Below the pieces are notes generated by a model that made no database searches, had not been told where the DNA came from, and worked only from the letters and a program-made list of their open reading frames with translations. This document shows positions 1 through 6,842 of a stretch of DNA of 12,189 nucleotides, piece after piece. Every line of letters starts with the position of its first letter. The stretch's first letter is position 1. The DNA is from an uncultured Pelagibacteraceae bacterium (GTDB lineage: Bacteria > Pseudomonadota > Alphaproteobacteria > Pelagibacterales > Pelagibacteraceae): NCBI GenBank assembly GCA_902633535.1, contig CACPGM010000013.1, forward strand, positions 1 through 12,189. Direction: 5' to 3'. A program made the translations under genes and the position numbers.

Positions 1-375
1 ATTTATAATATCATATCTAAAAACATTAATTCAAAAATTATTGAATGCGTTGGGCCAGAAGTGATTACATTTAAAGAAATTCTTCTTAGATTATTAAGTT
101 TAATTGAAAAAAAAAGGTTACTAGTACCTATGCCTTTGACTATAGCAGCTATTACTGCAAAAATATTTCAGTTATTTCCAAACCCTATTCTTACAGAAGA
201 TCAATTAAGGCTACTTAAATATGATAATGTTTTATCAAATAAATATAAAAGTAACTTTGATATTGGATTACGAAGTAAAAAAAATTTTGATGAAGAAGTA
301 AAAAAATATTCTTATATGTGGCGTGAAGGTGGGCAATTTTCAACTTTTAAGTATACTTCTAAAGATAATAATTAA
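1..375 (+). CDS. NDUFA9-like NAD(P)-binding protein, C-terminal fragment (duplicate copy)
   Basis: Partial gene, open at the window edge: frame 1 reads through from base 1 (beginning IYNIISKNIN) to a TAA at 373-375, giving 124 residues. A GTG at 61 is not a credible start because the frame is open and conserved upstream of it (GPEVITFKEIL). The segment resembles the C-terminal part of atypical short-chain dehydrogenase/epimerase proteins related to the complex I subunit NDUFA9: the 'GPEV-TFKE-L' element, a basic KKRLLVPMPL stretch, then LFPNPILTEDQLRLLKYDNV. The N-terminal Rossmann domain with its glycine-rich NAD(P) site is off the window. It runs tail to tail with gcrA, with a 6-base gap and no visible terminator. 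Identical to 11815-12189. Confidence 0.75.
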   Translation: MYNIISKNINSKIIECVGPEVITFKEILLRLLSLIEKKRLLVPMPLTIAAITAKIFQLFPNPILTEDQLRLLKYDNVLSNKYKSNFDIGLRSKKNFDEEVKKYSYMWREGGQFSTFKYTSKDNN

Positions 376-381
376 AATAGA

Positions 382-876
382 TTAGGCAGATTGAATTTTT
401 TTTCCAATAAATTCTGGAACATCTTCCTTTTCCGTAACCTCCTCTTTTTTACCTTTGGGCTGATAAGCATAAAGTAAATGAAGTTTACAGTAAGAAAAAT
501 CTTTTAAAGAAGATCTTCCACAAAAATAAAAATTTTTTTCGTCAGGGTGTCCTAGAGGCCATTTACAGGAATTTTCATCTAGTTCTTCCAATTGTTTTGG
601 ATTTTCTGGCTCAAAGTCTTTTTCAATAATTAGTGATTTAAATTTACTTTTTCTTCCTCTTTTAGATTTAGTATTGCCTTCTTCTAATGAGGTTTCAAAA
701 TTTTTATTCGATGTTGCAGTTCTTGTTTTAATTTTTGCTGAAAGTTTTAATCTATGAGCTTTTCCAATAACTGCATTTCTACTAATACCACCAATTATCT
801 CTGCAATTTGGCTTGCAGTATTGCCTTTACCCCAAAGCTCTTTTAATTTGTTTACTTTTTCGTCATTCCAGCTCAT
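382..876 (-). CDS. gcrA: GcrA family cell-cycle transcriptional regulator (duplicate copy)
   Basis: Encodes a 164-residue GcrA protein identical to 11314-11808, where it is described in full. Its start (ATG at 874-876) faces the argD start across a 170-base intergenic region. Its 3' end lies 6 bases from the end of the NDUFA9-like fragment. Because this arm appears to be a chimeric copy, it should not be taken as a second gcrA gene. Confidence 0.92.
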   Translation of the reverse strand: MSWNDEKVNKLKELWGKGNTASQIAEIIGGISRNAVIGKAHRLKLSAKIKTRTATSNKNFETSLEEGNTKSKRGRKSKFKSLIIEKDFEPENPKQLEELDENSCKWPLGHPDEKNFYFCGRSSLKDFSYCKLHLLYAYQPKGKKEEVTEKEDVPEFIGKKIQSA

Positions 877-1046
877 AATCTATATATAGTGTTTTGTTTT
901 TTATAAATAACAATATACTGAAACATTATTATAATAAACAACCAAAAATGATGAGTTATCAACAAAATATAATTAAATTTGGCGAATATATATTTCAATC
1001 ATAACTTGTATCTAAGAATTAAAATTTATAAAAACAAATTTAACTT
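877..1046. promoter_or_regulatory. Divergent gcrA/argD intergenic region (duplicate copy)
   Basis: 170 bases, extremely AT-rich, between divergent starts, so it should hold promoters for both genes. A minus-strand TATAAT hexamer (928-933) could be a -10 element for gcrA, but no good -35 lies 16-18 bases upstream. For argD, TTGGCG followed after 17 bases by TAACTT is a weak match. TTATCAACA (956-964) is one base from the DnaA box consensus TTATCCACA. No GANTC (CcrM) site is present, and no hairpin terminator or riboswitch was recognised. Confidence 0.4.
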
Positions 1047-2209
1047 ATGAGTTATTTAGCAAAAAATTATAATAGAAAAAAAATTTCCTTTACATACGGC
1101 AAAGGCAGTTATCTCTATACAATTGATGGCAAAAAATATTTGGATTTTGTACAAGGCATAGCTGTAAATTGTTTGGGTCACGCTCATCCAAAATTAGTTA
1201 AAACCATTAAAGATCAATCAAAAAAACTATGGCATGTTTCTAATGCTTTTCAAATTCCAGAGGGGGAAAAATTAGCTAAAAAATTATGCCAAAAAACATT
1301 TGCTGATTATGTAATGTTTCAAAATAGTGGTGCAGAGGCCACAGAGGCAGCCATAAAGGTAGCTAGAAGATATTTTTATTCAATTGGAAAACCCAATAAA
1401 ACAAGAATTTTATGTGTGAAAAATTCATTTCATGGAAGAACTTTAGCCACAATTTTTGCAAGTGGTTCTAAAAAATGACAGAGGGCTTCGGGCACGTTGG
1501 TGGTTTTGACCATTTTGTCTTTGGAAACCATAAATCTTTGAAAAAAAAGATCACTAAAAATACAGCTGCAATTATGATCGAAACTATAATGGGTGAGGGC
1601 GGTATTAAAGTGATACCAGACTGGTGTTTAAAAGAATTGAGAAAGTTATGTAATAAAAAAAAGATATTACTAATCTTAGATGAAGTACAATGTGGAGTCT
1701 CGCGATCTGGTGATTTTTTTGCTTTTGAAAAATCTAAAGTAAAACCTGATATTGTGCCTATTGCCAAAGGTATTGGAGGTGGATTTCCTATTGGTGCAGT
1801 TCTTATGAATAAAAAAGTTGCTTTAGGAATGACTCCAGGCTCTCATGGTTCTACATTCGGAGGGAATCCCTTAGCTATGGCAGTTGGAAATTCAGTTATG
1901 GATATAGTTTCAAGTAAAAAGTTTTTAGACAATATAAGAAATCTATCAAAATATTTTATTTTAAATTTAAATTTGTTGAAAAAAAAATATCCTAGTATTG
2001 TTAAAGAGATAAGAGGCAAAGGTTTACTAATTGGGATACAACTTTACAAAGATCAAGCAATGTTTATCAAGAAACTAATGGATAATAAATTATTAACCAT
2101 ACGTGCAGCTGAAAATGTTGTTAGGATTTTACCACCATTAAATGTTAAAAAAAAAGAAATAGACCAAGCTTTGATGGTTATAAATAAAGTCTGTTCAGAA
2201 CTTAAATAG
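1047..2209 (+). pseudogene. argD: Acetylornithine aminotransferase, frameshifted (duplicate copy)
   Basis: Two overlapping frames, 1047-1478 (143 residues) and 1475-2209 (244 residues), together give one full-length ArgD of about 387 residues. The break is at an A6 run (1470-1475): tct-aaa-aaa-tga stops the first frame, while a seventh A would read Ser-Lys-Lys-Met and continue into the second. The mirror copy at 9981-11143 has the same break and carries the domain description. argF follows after 2 bases, so argD and argF form an operon. Confidence 0.9.
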
Positions 2210-2211
2210 AA

Positions 2212-3141
2212 ATGAAACATTTTATAAATTTAAAAGATATACCTGCAAAGGATTTAAGAAAAATAATTATTGATGCAAAAAAAAGAAAAAGTTCTAGAAA
2301 AAAACTAAATAATCTTGATATTGATAAAGGAGCACCCTTAAAAGGAAAATTGTTAATACAGATGTTTGAAAAATCAAGCTTAAGAACTAGATTGAGTTTT
2401 TATTTAGCAATTAAACAACTCGGAGGTAGCACTTTAACGCTGAGACCAGATGAGCTGCATTTGTCTCAAGGTGGTGAAAGCATTAAAGATACAGCCAAAA
2501 TATTATCTAATTTTGGTAATGCATTTATGCTCAGAACAGACAGTGATAAAAAATTAGAAGAATTTAGAAAATATTTATCAATACCAATTATTAATGGATT
2601 GAGCCCTAGCTCTCATGCAACACAAATTTTATCTGATGTTTTTACTATTGAAGAAATTAAAAAAAAATCAATATCAAAATTAAATATTAGCTGGATTGGA
2701 GATTCTAATAATGTTTTAAATAGTTTAATTGCAGCATCAATCAAATTTTCATTTAAATTAAATATTGGTTGTCCAAAAAAGTATCATCCTAATAAAAATA
2801 TTTTAAGTTATATAAAGAAAAATAAAAATAAAGTTTCTTTACACATAGATGCAAAAAAAGCAGCAATTGGAGCTGATGTTATTTTTTCAGATAAAGTGAT
2901 ATCAATGAATGATAAAGTTAATAAGATTAAAAAATTAAAACATTTTGAAAAATTCAAGATTGATAAAAAATTAATGAGTTTTGCCAAAAAAGATTGCATT
3001 TTTCTTCATTGTTTGCCAAGAGGAAAAGAGGTTGATGAAAAAGTTTTTTCAAGCAAACAATCAAAAGTTTGGCAACAAGCTCTTAATAGAGTACATGTGC
3101 AAAAATCTATATTGCTTTATTGCTTTGGTAAATTAAGGTAA
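2212..3141 (+). CDS. argF: Ornithine carbamoyltransferase (duplicate copy)
   Basis: 309-residue protein identical to that of 9049-9978, where motifs are given. It starts 2 bases after the argD stop, and its 3' end overlaps by 9 bases the antisense cytochrome c remnant at 3133-3382. This copy is intact in sequence but sits in the arm that appears to be chimeric, so it is not evidence for two argF genes in the genome. Confidence 0.9.
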   Translation: MKHFINLKDIPAKDLRKIIIDAKKRKSSRKKLNNLDIDKGAPLKGKLLIQMFEKSSLRTRLSFYLAIKQLGGSTLTLRPDELHLSQGGESIKDTAKILSNFGNAFMLRTDSDKKLEEFRKYLSIPIINGLSPSSHATQILSDVFTIEEIKKKSISKLNISWIGDSNNVLNSLIAASIKFSFKLNIGCPKKYHPNKNILSYIKKNKNKVSLHIDAKKAAIGADVIFSDKVISMNDKVNKIKKLKHFEKFKIDKKLMSFAKKDCIFLHCLPRGKEVDEKVFSSKQSKVWQQALNRVHVQKSILLYCFGKLR

Positions 3142-3382
3142 TGGTAATGGATTATCAGAATTTTGATTTAAATATAAGATAACTGAAGCCCTATCTTTTT
3201 CTTTTCTTAAACCAGCAAAAGCCATTTTAGTTCCTTTAATCCACTTGGCTGGTTTTGTTAAGTAGCCATTTAACTCTTCGAATGTCCATACTTTTCCATA
3301 CCCAGAAAGTGCTTTTGAATATTTATAATCGTTTACATCTCCAATCTGTCTGCCAACAACATTATATAAGGCAGGACCAATG
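3133..3382 (-). pseudogene. Cytochrome c gene remnant, 3' part only
   Basis: Mirror of the last 250 bases of the intact cytochrome c gene (8494-9057). It encodes residues 106-187 (from IGPALYN to the C terminus) plus one base of codon 105. The membrane anchor and the CAACH haem-attachment motif are missing, while the Met-ligand segment GTKMAFAG is retained. It is cut at 3382 by the joint to glcB. There is no start codon or promoter for it on the glcB side. It is best read as the broken end of a chimeric join and not as a decaying gene. Confidence 0.92.
3371..3382 (+). other. Chimera joint with about 12 bp of microhomology
   Basis: The 12 bases here (gcaggaccaatg) are the last bases shared with the reverse complement of the cytochrome c gene (8808-8819). 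Read in the malate synthase frame that continues to the right, they encode Ala-Gly-Pro-Met, which is what malate synthase G has at this point (E. coli GlcB has EAGPM before its LRKNQMKS segment). The same bases therefore fit both partner genes, which is the signature of a template switch or mis-assembly at a short identical stretch. The exact native length of the homology cannot be seen because the upstream half of glcB is absent. Confidence 0.8.
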
Positions 3383-4132
3383 ATTAAAAAAGGAGATATG
3401 AAATCTTCAAAATGGATTAAAGCATATGAAGACGGTAACGTTGATATTGGATTAAAATGTGGTTTTTCAGGAAAAGCTCAAATAGGTAAAGGTATGTGGG
3501 CAATGCCTGATAAAATGAAAGAGATGATGAAAGAAAAAATTAACCATTTAAAAGCTGGAGCAAATTGTGCATGGGTTCCATCTCCTACAGCAGCTTCATT
3601 ACATGCACTTCACTATCATCAGATAAATATATTTGAAGAACAAAAAAAAATTAAAAATCGCGAACAAGCTAAATTAGATGATCTTTTGAATGTTCCAATA
3701 GTCAATAAACCCAGTTGGTCAGAGGAAGAAATAAATAAAGAAATTTCAAATTCTGCTCAAACTTTATTGGGGTATGTTGTGCGATGGATTGATCAAGGAA
3801 TAGGTTGTTCTAAAGTTCCTGATATAAATGATATTGGTCTGATGGAAGATAGGGCAACTTTAAGAATTTCATCTCAACATATTGCAAATTGGATTCACCA
3901 TGGAATAACAACCGAAATAAAAGTTTTGAAAATAATGAAAGAAATGGCAAAGGTTGTCGACAAACAAAACAAGAGCGATATAAGATATATGAATATGAGT
4001 GACGATTATGATAGATCAAGAGCATTTAAAACAGCATGTGACCTAATTTTTAAAGGAAAAGAGCAACCATCTGGTTATACAGAACCGCTCTTACATTTAA
4101 ATAGATTAAAAAGAAAAATTAATCAGAATTAG
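3380..4132 (+). CDS. glcB: Malate synthase G, C-terminal third (5' end lost at the joint)
   Basis: Malate synthase condenses glyoxylate with acetyl-CoA to malate. These 250 residues align with the end of the roughly 723-residue Glc[34 protein letters not shown] (32-44), [14 protein letters not shown] (59-72), LHALHYHQ (74-81), [19 protein letters not shown] (131-149), [18 protein letters not shown] (154-171) and the C-terminal GYTEPLLH. Asp157 matches the E. coli catalytic base Asp631, and Cys143 matches Cys617, with the same 14-residue spacing. About 474 N-terminal residues are missing. The ATG at 3380 is an internal Met codon, not a start, and the native frame probably extends back over 3371-3379. 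The 3' end overlaps recR tail to tail by 14 bases. In cultured SAR11 this gene is known to follow a glycine riboswitch; that region would be upstream and is not in the window. Confidence 0.93.
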   Translation: MIKKGDMKSSKWIKAYEDGNVDIGLKCGFSGKAQIGKGMWAMPDKMKEMMKEKINHLKAGANCAWVPSPTAASLHALHYHQINIFEEQKKIKNREQAKLDDLLNVPIVNKPSWSEEEINKEISNSAQTLLGYVVRWIDQGIGCSKVPDINDIGLMEDRATLRISSQHIANWIHHGITTEIKVLKIMKEMAKVVDKQNKSDIRYMNMSDDYDRSRAFKTACDLIFKGKEQPSGYTEPLLHLNRLKRKINQN

Positions 4133-4730
4133 ATTTTAAATTTGATCTGTTTTTAAATGCAGAAAATAAAGTTCCGTCGTCTAAACTTTCGATTTCACCA
4201 CCTACTGGCAGGCCTTGGGCTAACTTAGTTATTTTAACATTAATATTTTTTAAACTATCTTGAATATAATATGCTGTTGTCTGACCCTCGACTGTTGCAC
4301 TAGTAGCTAAAATAACCTCTTCAATTCCATCTCTATTAACCCTTTCTACCAGTGAATTAATTAAAAGATCTTCTTTCCTATGACTCATTGATGTGATGGT
4401 GCCTCCGAGTATATGAAAATAACCTTTATAAATATTTGAATTTTCAATAGACCATTGATCAGCTAAATCTTCTACAACACAAATCTTATTAAATTTTTCT
4501 TTTATATTCTCGCAATTAGTACAGCCATCAGTATTTGATTTAAGTGAACCACATAAATTACATCTTGAAACATTTTTATATACTTGGGCTAAAGTATTAA
4601 CCATAGGTTTAATCAATTCATCCCTATTATTAATCAATTTTAAAACTATTCGCTTTGCAGACTTTGGGCCTAGGCCAGGGAGTTTGGAAATAATTTTTAT
4701 TAAGTCTTCTATTTCAGTGATGTTTTGCAT
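4119..4730 (-). CDS. recR: Recombination mediator protein RecR
   Basis: RecR works with RecF/RecO to load RecA onto SSB-coated gaps during recombinational repair. The 203 residues match the usual length of about 200. Visible in order: a helix-hairpin-helix with [12 protein letters not shown] (17-28), a four-cysteine zinc motif (Cys57, Cys60, Cys70, Cys73), and a Toprim domain starting at ICVVED (83-88) with HILGG (106-110), [13 protein letters not shown] (141-153) and the C-terminal [18 protein letters not shown]. The Toprim segment has SATVEGQ where many RecR proteins have NPTVEGE. It is the last gene of a dnaX-ybaB-recR operon, starting 3 bases after the ybaB stop, an arrangement found in many bacteria. 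Confidence 0.96.
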   Translation of the reverse strand: MQNITEIEDLIKIISKLPGLGPKSAKRIVLKLINNRDELIKPMVNTLAQVYKNVSRCNLCGSLKSNTDGCTNCENIKEKFNKICVVEDLADQWSIENSNIYKGYFHILGGTITSMSHRKEDLLINSLVERVNRDGIEEVILATSATVEGQTTAYYIQDSLKNINVKITKLAQGLPVGGEIESLDDGTLFSAFKNRSNLKSNSD

Positions 4731-4733
4731 TTA

Positions 4734-5051
4734 TTATAAGGGCCATTTAAACCCAGGAATACCAAAGCTACTTGTAGCTTTAGATATTTCATCAGTCGTT
4801 TTAGATTTTAATTGGGCTTTTGCGTTATTATGTGCTGCAACTATCAAATCCTCGACAATCGATTTTTCTTCCTTTAAAATTTCATCAGATATTTCTATTT
4901 TATGCATCTCACCTTCCCCGTCTAAAACTATTTTTACTGAGTTTGAACCCGCAACTCCTTCTGCTTTTATATTTTTAATTTTCTCTTGGCTTTCTTTCAT
5001 CTTAGCTTCAAGTTCTTTGGCTTTATCAATTATTTTTGTAAAATCAGTCAT
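4734..5051 (-). CDS. ybaB: YbaB/EbfC family nucleoid-associated protein
   Basis: Small (105 aa) DNA-binding protein of the YbaB/EbfC family, which forms tweezer-shaped dimers and is nucleoid-associated in the species studied. Its N-terminal half is a charged predicted helix (residues 5-31, rich in Lys/Glu, family-like KAKELEAKMKESQEKIKNI). Next come a beta segment (VKIVLDGEGEMHKIEIS, 39-55), a helical region with LIVAAHNNAKAQLK (69-82), and the family's Gly/Pro-rich tail (FGIPGFKWPL). The start lies 2 bases after the dnaX stop and the stop is 3 bases before recR, so translation is probably coupled. Confidence 0.95.
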   Translation of the reverse strand: MTDFTKIIDKAKELEAKMKESQEKIKNIKAEGVAGSNSVKIVLDGEGEMHKIEISDEILKEEKSIVEDLIVAAHNNAKAQLKSKTTDEISKATSSFGIPGFKWPL

Positions 5052-5053
5052 CT

Positions 5054-6694
5054 TTAATCATCTTTTTTAATTTTTTTTATATCAATTAATTCCGCATCAG
5101 AAAAATAATTCAGCATATTTTTATATAAATATGATTTTTTCGCTTTTTCAATCAATTCTTTTTTTTTATTTTTTTCCTTATCTTTTATAGATATTTCTCC
5201 TTTAGATTTACTAAAACTTATAATCCATCTTTGATTAGTCCACTCAAGAAGTTTTGTTGACAAATCTTTAACAAAATTTTTATCTAAATTATCATTAAAC
5301 GAAATTTCAATTCTGCCGTTTTCAAATTTTACAAGGTTTACGTTATTTTCCAAATCATATTTTAATTTTATTTCCTTTTTTGAGTAACAAACATCAAATA
5401 AATCTTTGAAGGAGTTTATAGAAATTTCATTAATTACTTTTGTTTCTATTTTTGTTTGTGGTTTAATCTTTTTTTCTTGGGATACATTTTTAATTTGGTC
5501 AATAGTATCTTTGCTTAGAGTTCTGGGAGAGGCACTATCATGATCATTTTTGATCATTTCATTATTGTTATCTTTATTAAGAGGTTTAAAACCACCCAAA
5601 TGTATCAATCTTAGTAAAAACATTTCAATCGACAAATGTTGATTAGAAACAATATCTAACTCATCTAAAGTTTGGATTGTAAATTGCCAAAATAAAATCA
5701 GCACTTCACTATTGATGTCATTTGATATTTCTTTAATATTACTGAACTCTTCATCGTTCAATGTAAAGTTTGTACTCTCTAGTGTAAGTGCATTGATGTT
5801 CTTAAAATAATATAAAATTTCTAAAAAATCATTTATAAATATTTTTGGTTCAACACCCTGATCATAAATTTTTCTATACCTTTCTATCACTTTATTTTGA
5901 TCTCCCTGAAGTATTAACTTAAATAATTCTATTAATTGAGATTTATCAAAATAACCAAATATTTTTTGTGCTGCACTAAGATCTAATTCTTTTTCATTAT
6001 CAATACTTAGTAAAGCTCTATCAAGTAAAGATAATGCATCTCTGACGGATCCTTCAGATATTTTTACAATTAATTTTAAAGCTTCATCAGAAGCTTTTCC
6101 GTTTTCTTTATCTTTTATTTTTTTTATAAACTCAAAAAGTTCCATTGATTTAATTCGTGACAAATCAAATCTTTGACATCTAGATACAACAGTAATTGGT
6201 ATTTTTTTAATTTCAGTAGTTGCAAAAATAAATTTTAAGTATTCGGGTGGCTCCTCAAGAGTTTTTAATAAAGCATTAAATGCTTGCTTACTAAGCATAT
6301 GTACTTCATCAATGATAAAAATTTTATATTTTGATGATGTGGGCCCATATCTTGAAAATTCTATTAAATCTCTGACATCATCAACACCTGTTTTGCTTGC
6401 TGCATCCATTTCTAAAACGTCTATGTGACTTGAGTTTGCGATTGCATCACAATTTTCACATAAATCATTCTCACATAAATTTTCAATTCCATTTAAACAG
6501 TTTAAGGATTTTGCAACTATTCTAGCTATTGTTGTTTTTCCAATTCCTCTAATTCCGGTAAAAAGGTATGCATTAGGTACTTTGTTTGCTTTTATGGAAT
6601 TAATAATAGTTTCTGCAACTACCTGCTGGCCGATTAAATCATTAAATGTTTGCGGTCTATATTTAAGTGCTAAAACTTTTGAATTTTTGTTCAT
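5054..6694 (-). CDS. dnaX: DNA polymerase III subunit gamma/tau
   Basis: Clamp-loader ATPase of the replicative polymerase, 546 residues. The N-terminal AAA+ module is complete: Walker A GIRGIGKT (47-54), a zinc module with Cys66, Cys74, Cys79 and Cys82, Walker B/DExH IIDEVH (127-132), KTLEEPP (144-150), and the SRC motif with the arginine finger (Arg172). The helical collar follows (to about residue 370), then a hydrophilic linker (about 375-420) and a tau-type C-terminal domain that should contact the polymerase. mRNA A-runs occur near the 3' end, including A9 (complement of 5159-5167), but this lies around codon 510, too late to make a gamma-like short form. The start (6692-6694) is only 14 bases downstream of the SRP RNA stem, leaving no room for a separate promoter outside ffs. 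Confidence 0.97.
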   Translation of the reverse strand: MNKNSKVLALKYRPQTFNDLIGQQVVAETIINSIKANKVPNAYLFTGIRGIGKTTIARIVAKSLNCLNGIENLCENDLCENCDAIANSSHIDVLEMDAASKTGVDDVRDLIEFSRYGPTSSKYKIFIIDEVHMLSKQAFNALLKTLEEPPEYLKFIFATTEIKKIPITVVSRCQRFDLSRIKSMELFEFIKKIKDKENGKASDEALKLIVKISEGSVRDALSLLDRALLSIDNEKELDLSAAQKIFGYFDKSQLIELFKLILQGDQNKVIERYRKIYDQGVEPKIFINDFLEILYYFKNINALTLESTNFTLNDEEFSNIKEISNDINSEVLILFWQFTIQTLDELDIVSNQHLSIEMFLLRLIHLGGFKPLNKDNNNEMIKNDHDSASPRTLSKDTIDQIKNVSQEKKIKPQTKIETKVINEISINSFKDLFDVCYSKKEIKLKYDLENNVNLVKFENGRIEISFNDNLDKNFVKDLSTKLLEWTNQRWIISFSKSKGEISIKDKEKNKKKELIEKAKKSYLYKNMLNYFSDAELIDIKKIKKDD

Positions 6695-6708
6695 TATCTA
6701 TAACTTTA

Positions 6709-6792
6709 GGAGACTAGAACCTGAATAACTGTCTCTACGATTGCTTCCGTTAAGATCTGGTCGGGTTCAAGCAGCATTCACCTCTAGCCTCC
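6709..6792 (-). ncRNA. ffs: Small bacterial signal recognition particle RNA (4.5S type)
   Basis: RNA core of the SRP, binding Ffh for co-translational membrane targeting. On the minus strand the ends pair as GGAG-G-CTAGA (6783-6792) with TCTAG-T-CTCC (6709-6718). The apical Ffh-binding hairpin (minus strand, from about 6763 to 6740) aligns base for base, without gaps, with the 24-base E. coli tip. It keeps CAG on the 5' side and GGAAGCA on the 3' side, the internal-loop bases recognised by Ffh. The tetraloop reads UAAC in place of GGAA, fitting the UMAC class known in SRP RNAs. The length is about 84 nt, and the ends are my estimate from the closing stem and the promoter position. Location directly upstream of dnaX supports the call. 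Confidence 0.85.
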
Positions 6793-6798
6793 AAAACT

Positions 6799-6828
6799 AT
6801 TATAGCAGTAATGATTTCTAATCTACAA
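6799..6828 (-). promoter_or_regulatory. Predicted sigma-70 type promoter of ffs (and possibly dnaX operon)
   Basis: On the minus strand a perfect TATAAT (6799-6804) is preceded, 18 bases upstream, by TTGTAG (6823-6828), a partial -35 match. Six bases separate the -10 from the G at 6792, which is also the first base of the terminal stem of the SRP RNA, so the predicted start and the RNA end agree. No rho-independent terminator is seen between ffs and dnaX, so transcripts from here may continue into dnaX-ybaB-recR. Confidence 0.6.
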
Positions 6829-6842
6829 GAAAAGATTAAAAT

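Larger units (their letters stand above)
1..3382 (+). repeat. Left arm of a 3382-bp perfect inverted repeat
   Basis: This arm is the reverse complement of 8808-12189, with position p pairing with 12190-p. All proteins and even the antisense open frames are identical in both arms, and the outermost bases of the window match each other. Identity stops at 3382: base 3383 is A where the mirror (8807) would require T, and 3385 and 3386 also disagree. The arm holds the NDUFA9-like fragment, gcrA, argD, argF and the antisense of the cytochrome c 3' end. It shares the argD frameshift with the other arm, so both derive from the same molecule or the same reads. The most likely origin is a chimeric join and not a genomic duplication. 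Confidence 0.97.

Noticed and set aside
61..375. Complete 104-residue gene starting with GTG at 61
   Set aside because: The frame is open and conserved-looking back to base 1, so this is a truncated larger gene and not a small one.
1468..1767. Minus-strand open frame of 99 residues inside argD (mirrored at 10423-10722)
   Set aside because: It is antisense to the conserved argD coding frame, shows no family resemblance, and has no independent signals.
2808..2999. 63-residue minus-strand frame within argF (mirrored at 9191-9382) and a similar 71-residue one at 3810-4025 within glcB
   Set aside because: Both lie antisense inside well-conserved enzyme genes and have Phe/Leu/Ile-rich compositions typical of shadow frames.
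3380..4132. Standalone 250-residue malate synthase-like protein with ATG at 3380
   Set aside because: The ATG is an internal Met codon of malate synthase at the joint, with no promoter or ribosome binding site; the other two thirds of the protein were cut off by the chimera.
4684..5070. Plus-strand open frame of 128 residues across recR/ybaB
   Set aside because: It is antisense to ybaB and the recR start; its hydrophobic look is the usual result of reading an AT-rich charged gene backwards.
5159..5167. A9 run on the dnaX mRNA as a programmed frameshift or slippage site producing gamma
   Set aside because: It lies around codon 510 of 546, so slippage would only alter the tail; poly-A runs are common throughout this AT-rich sequence.
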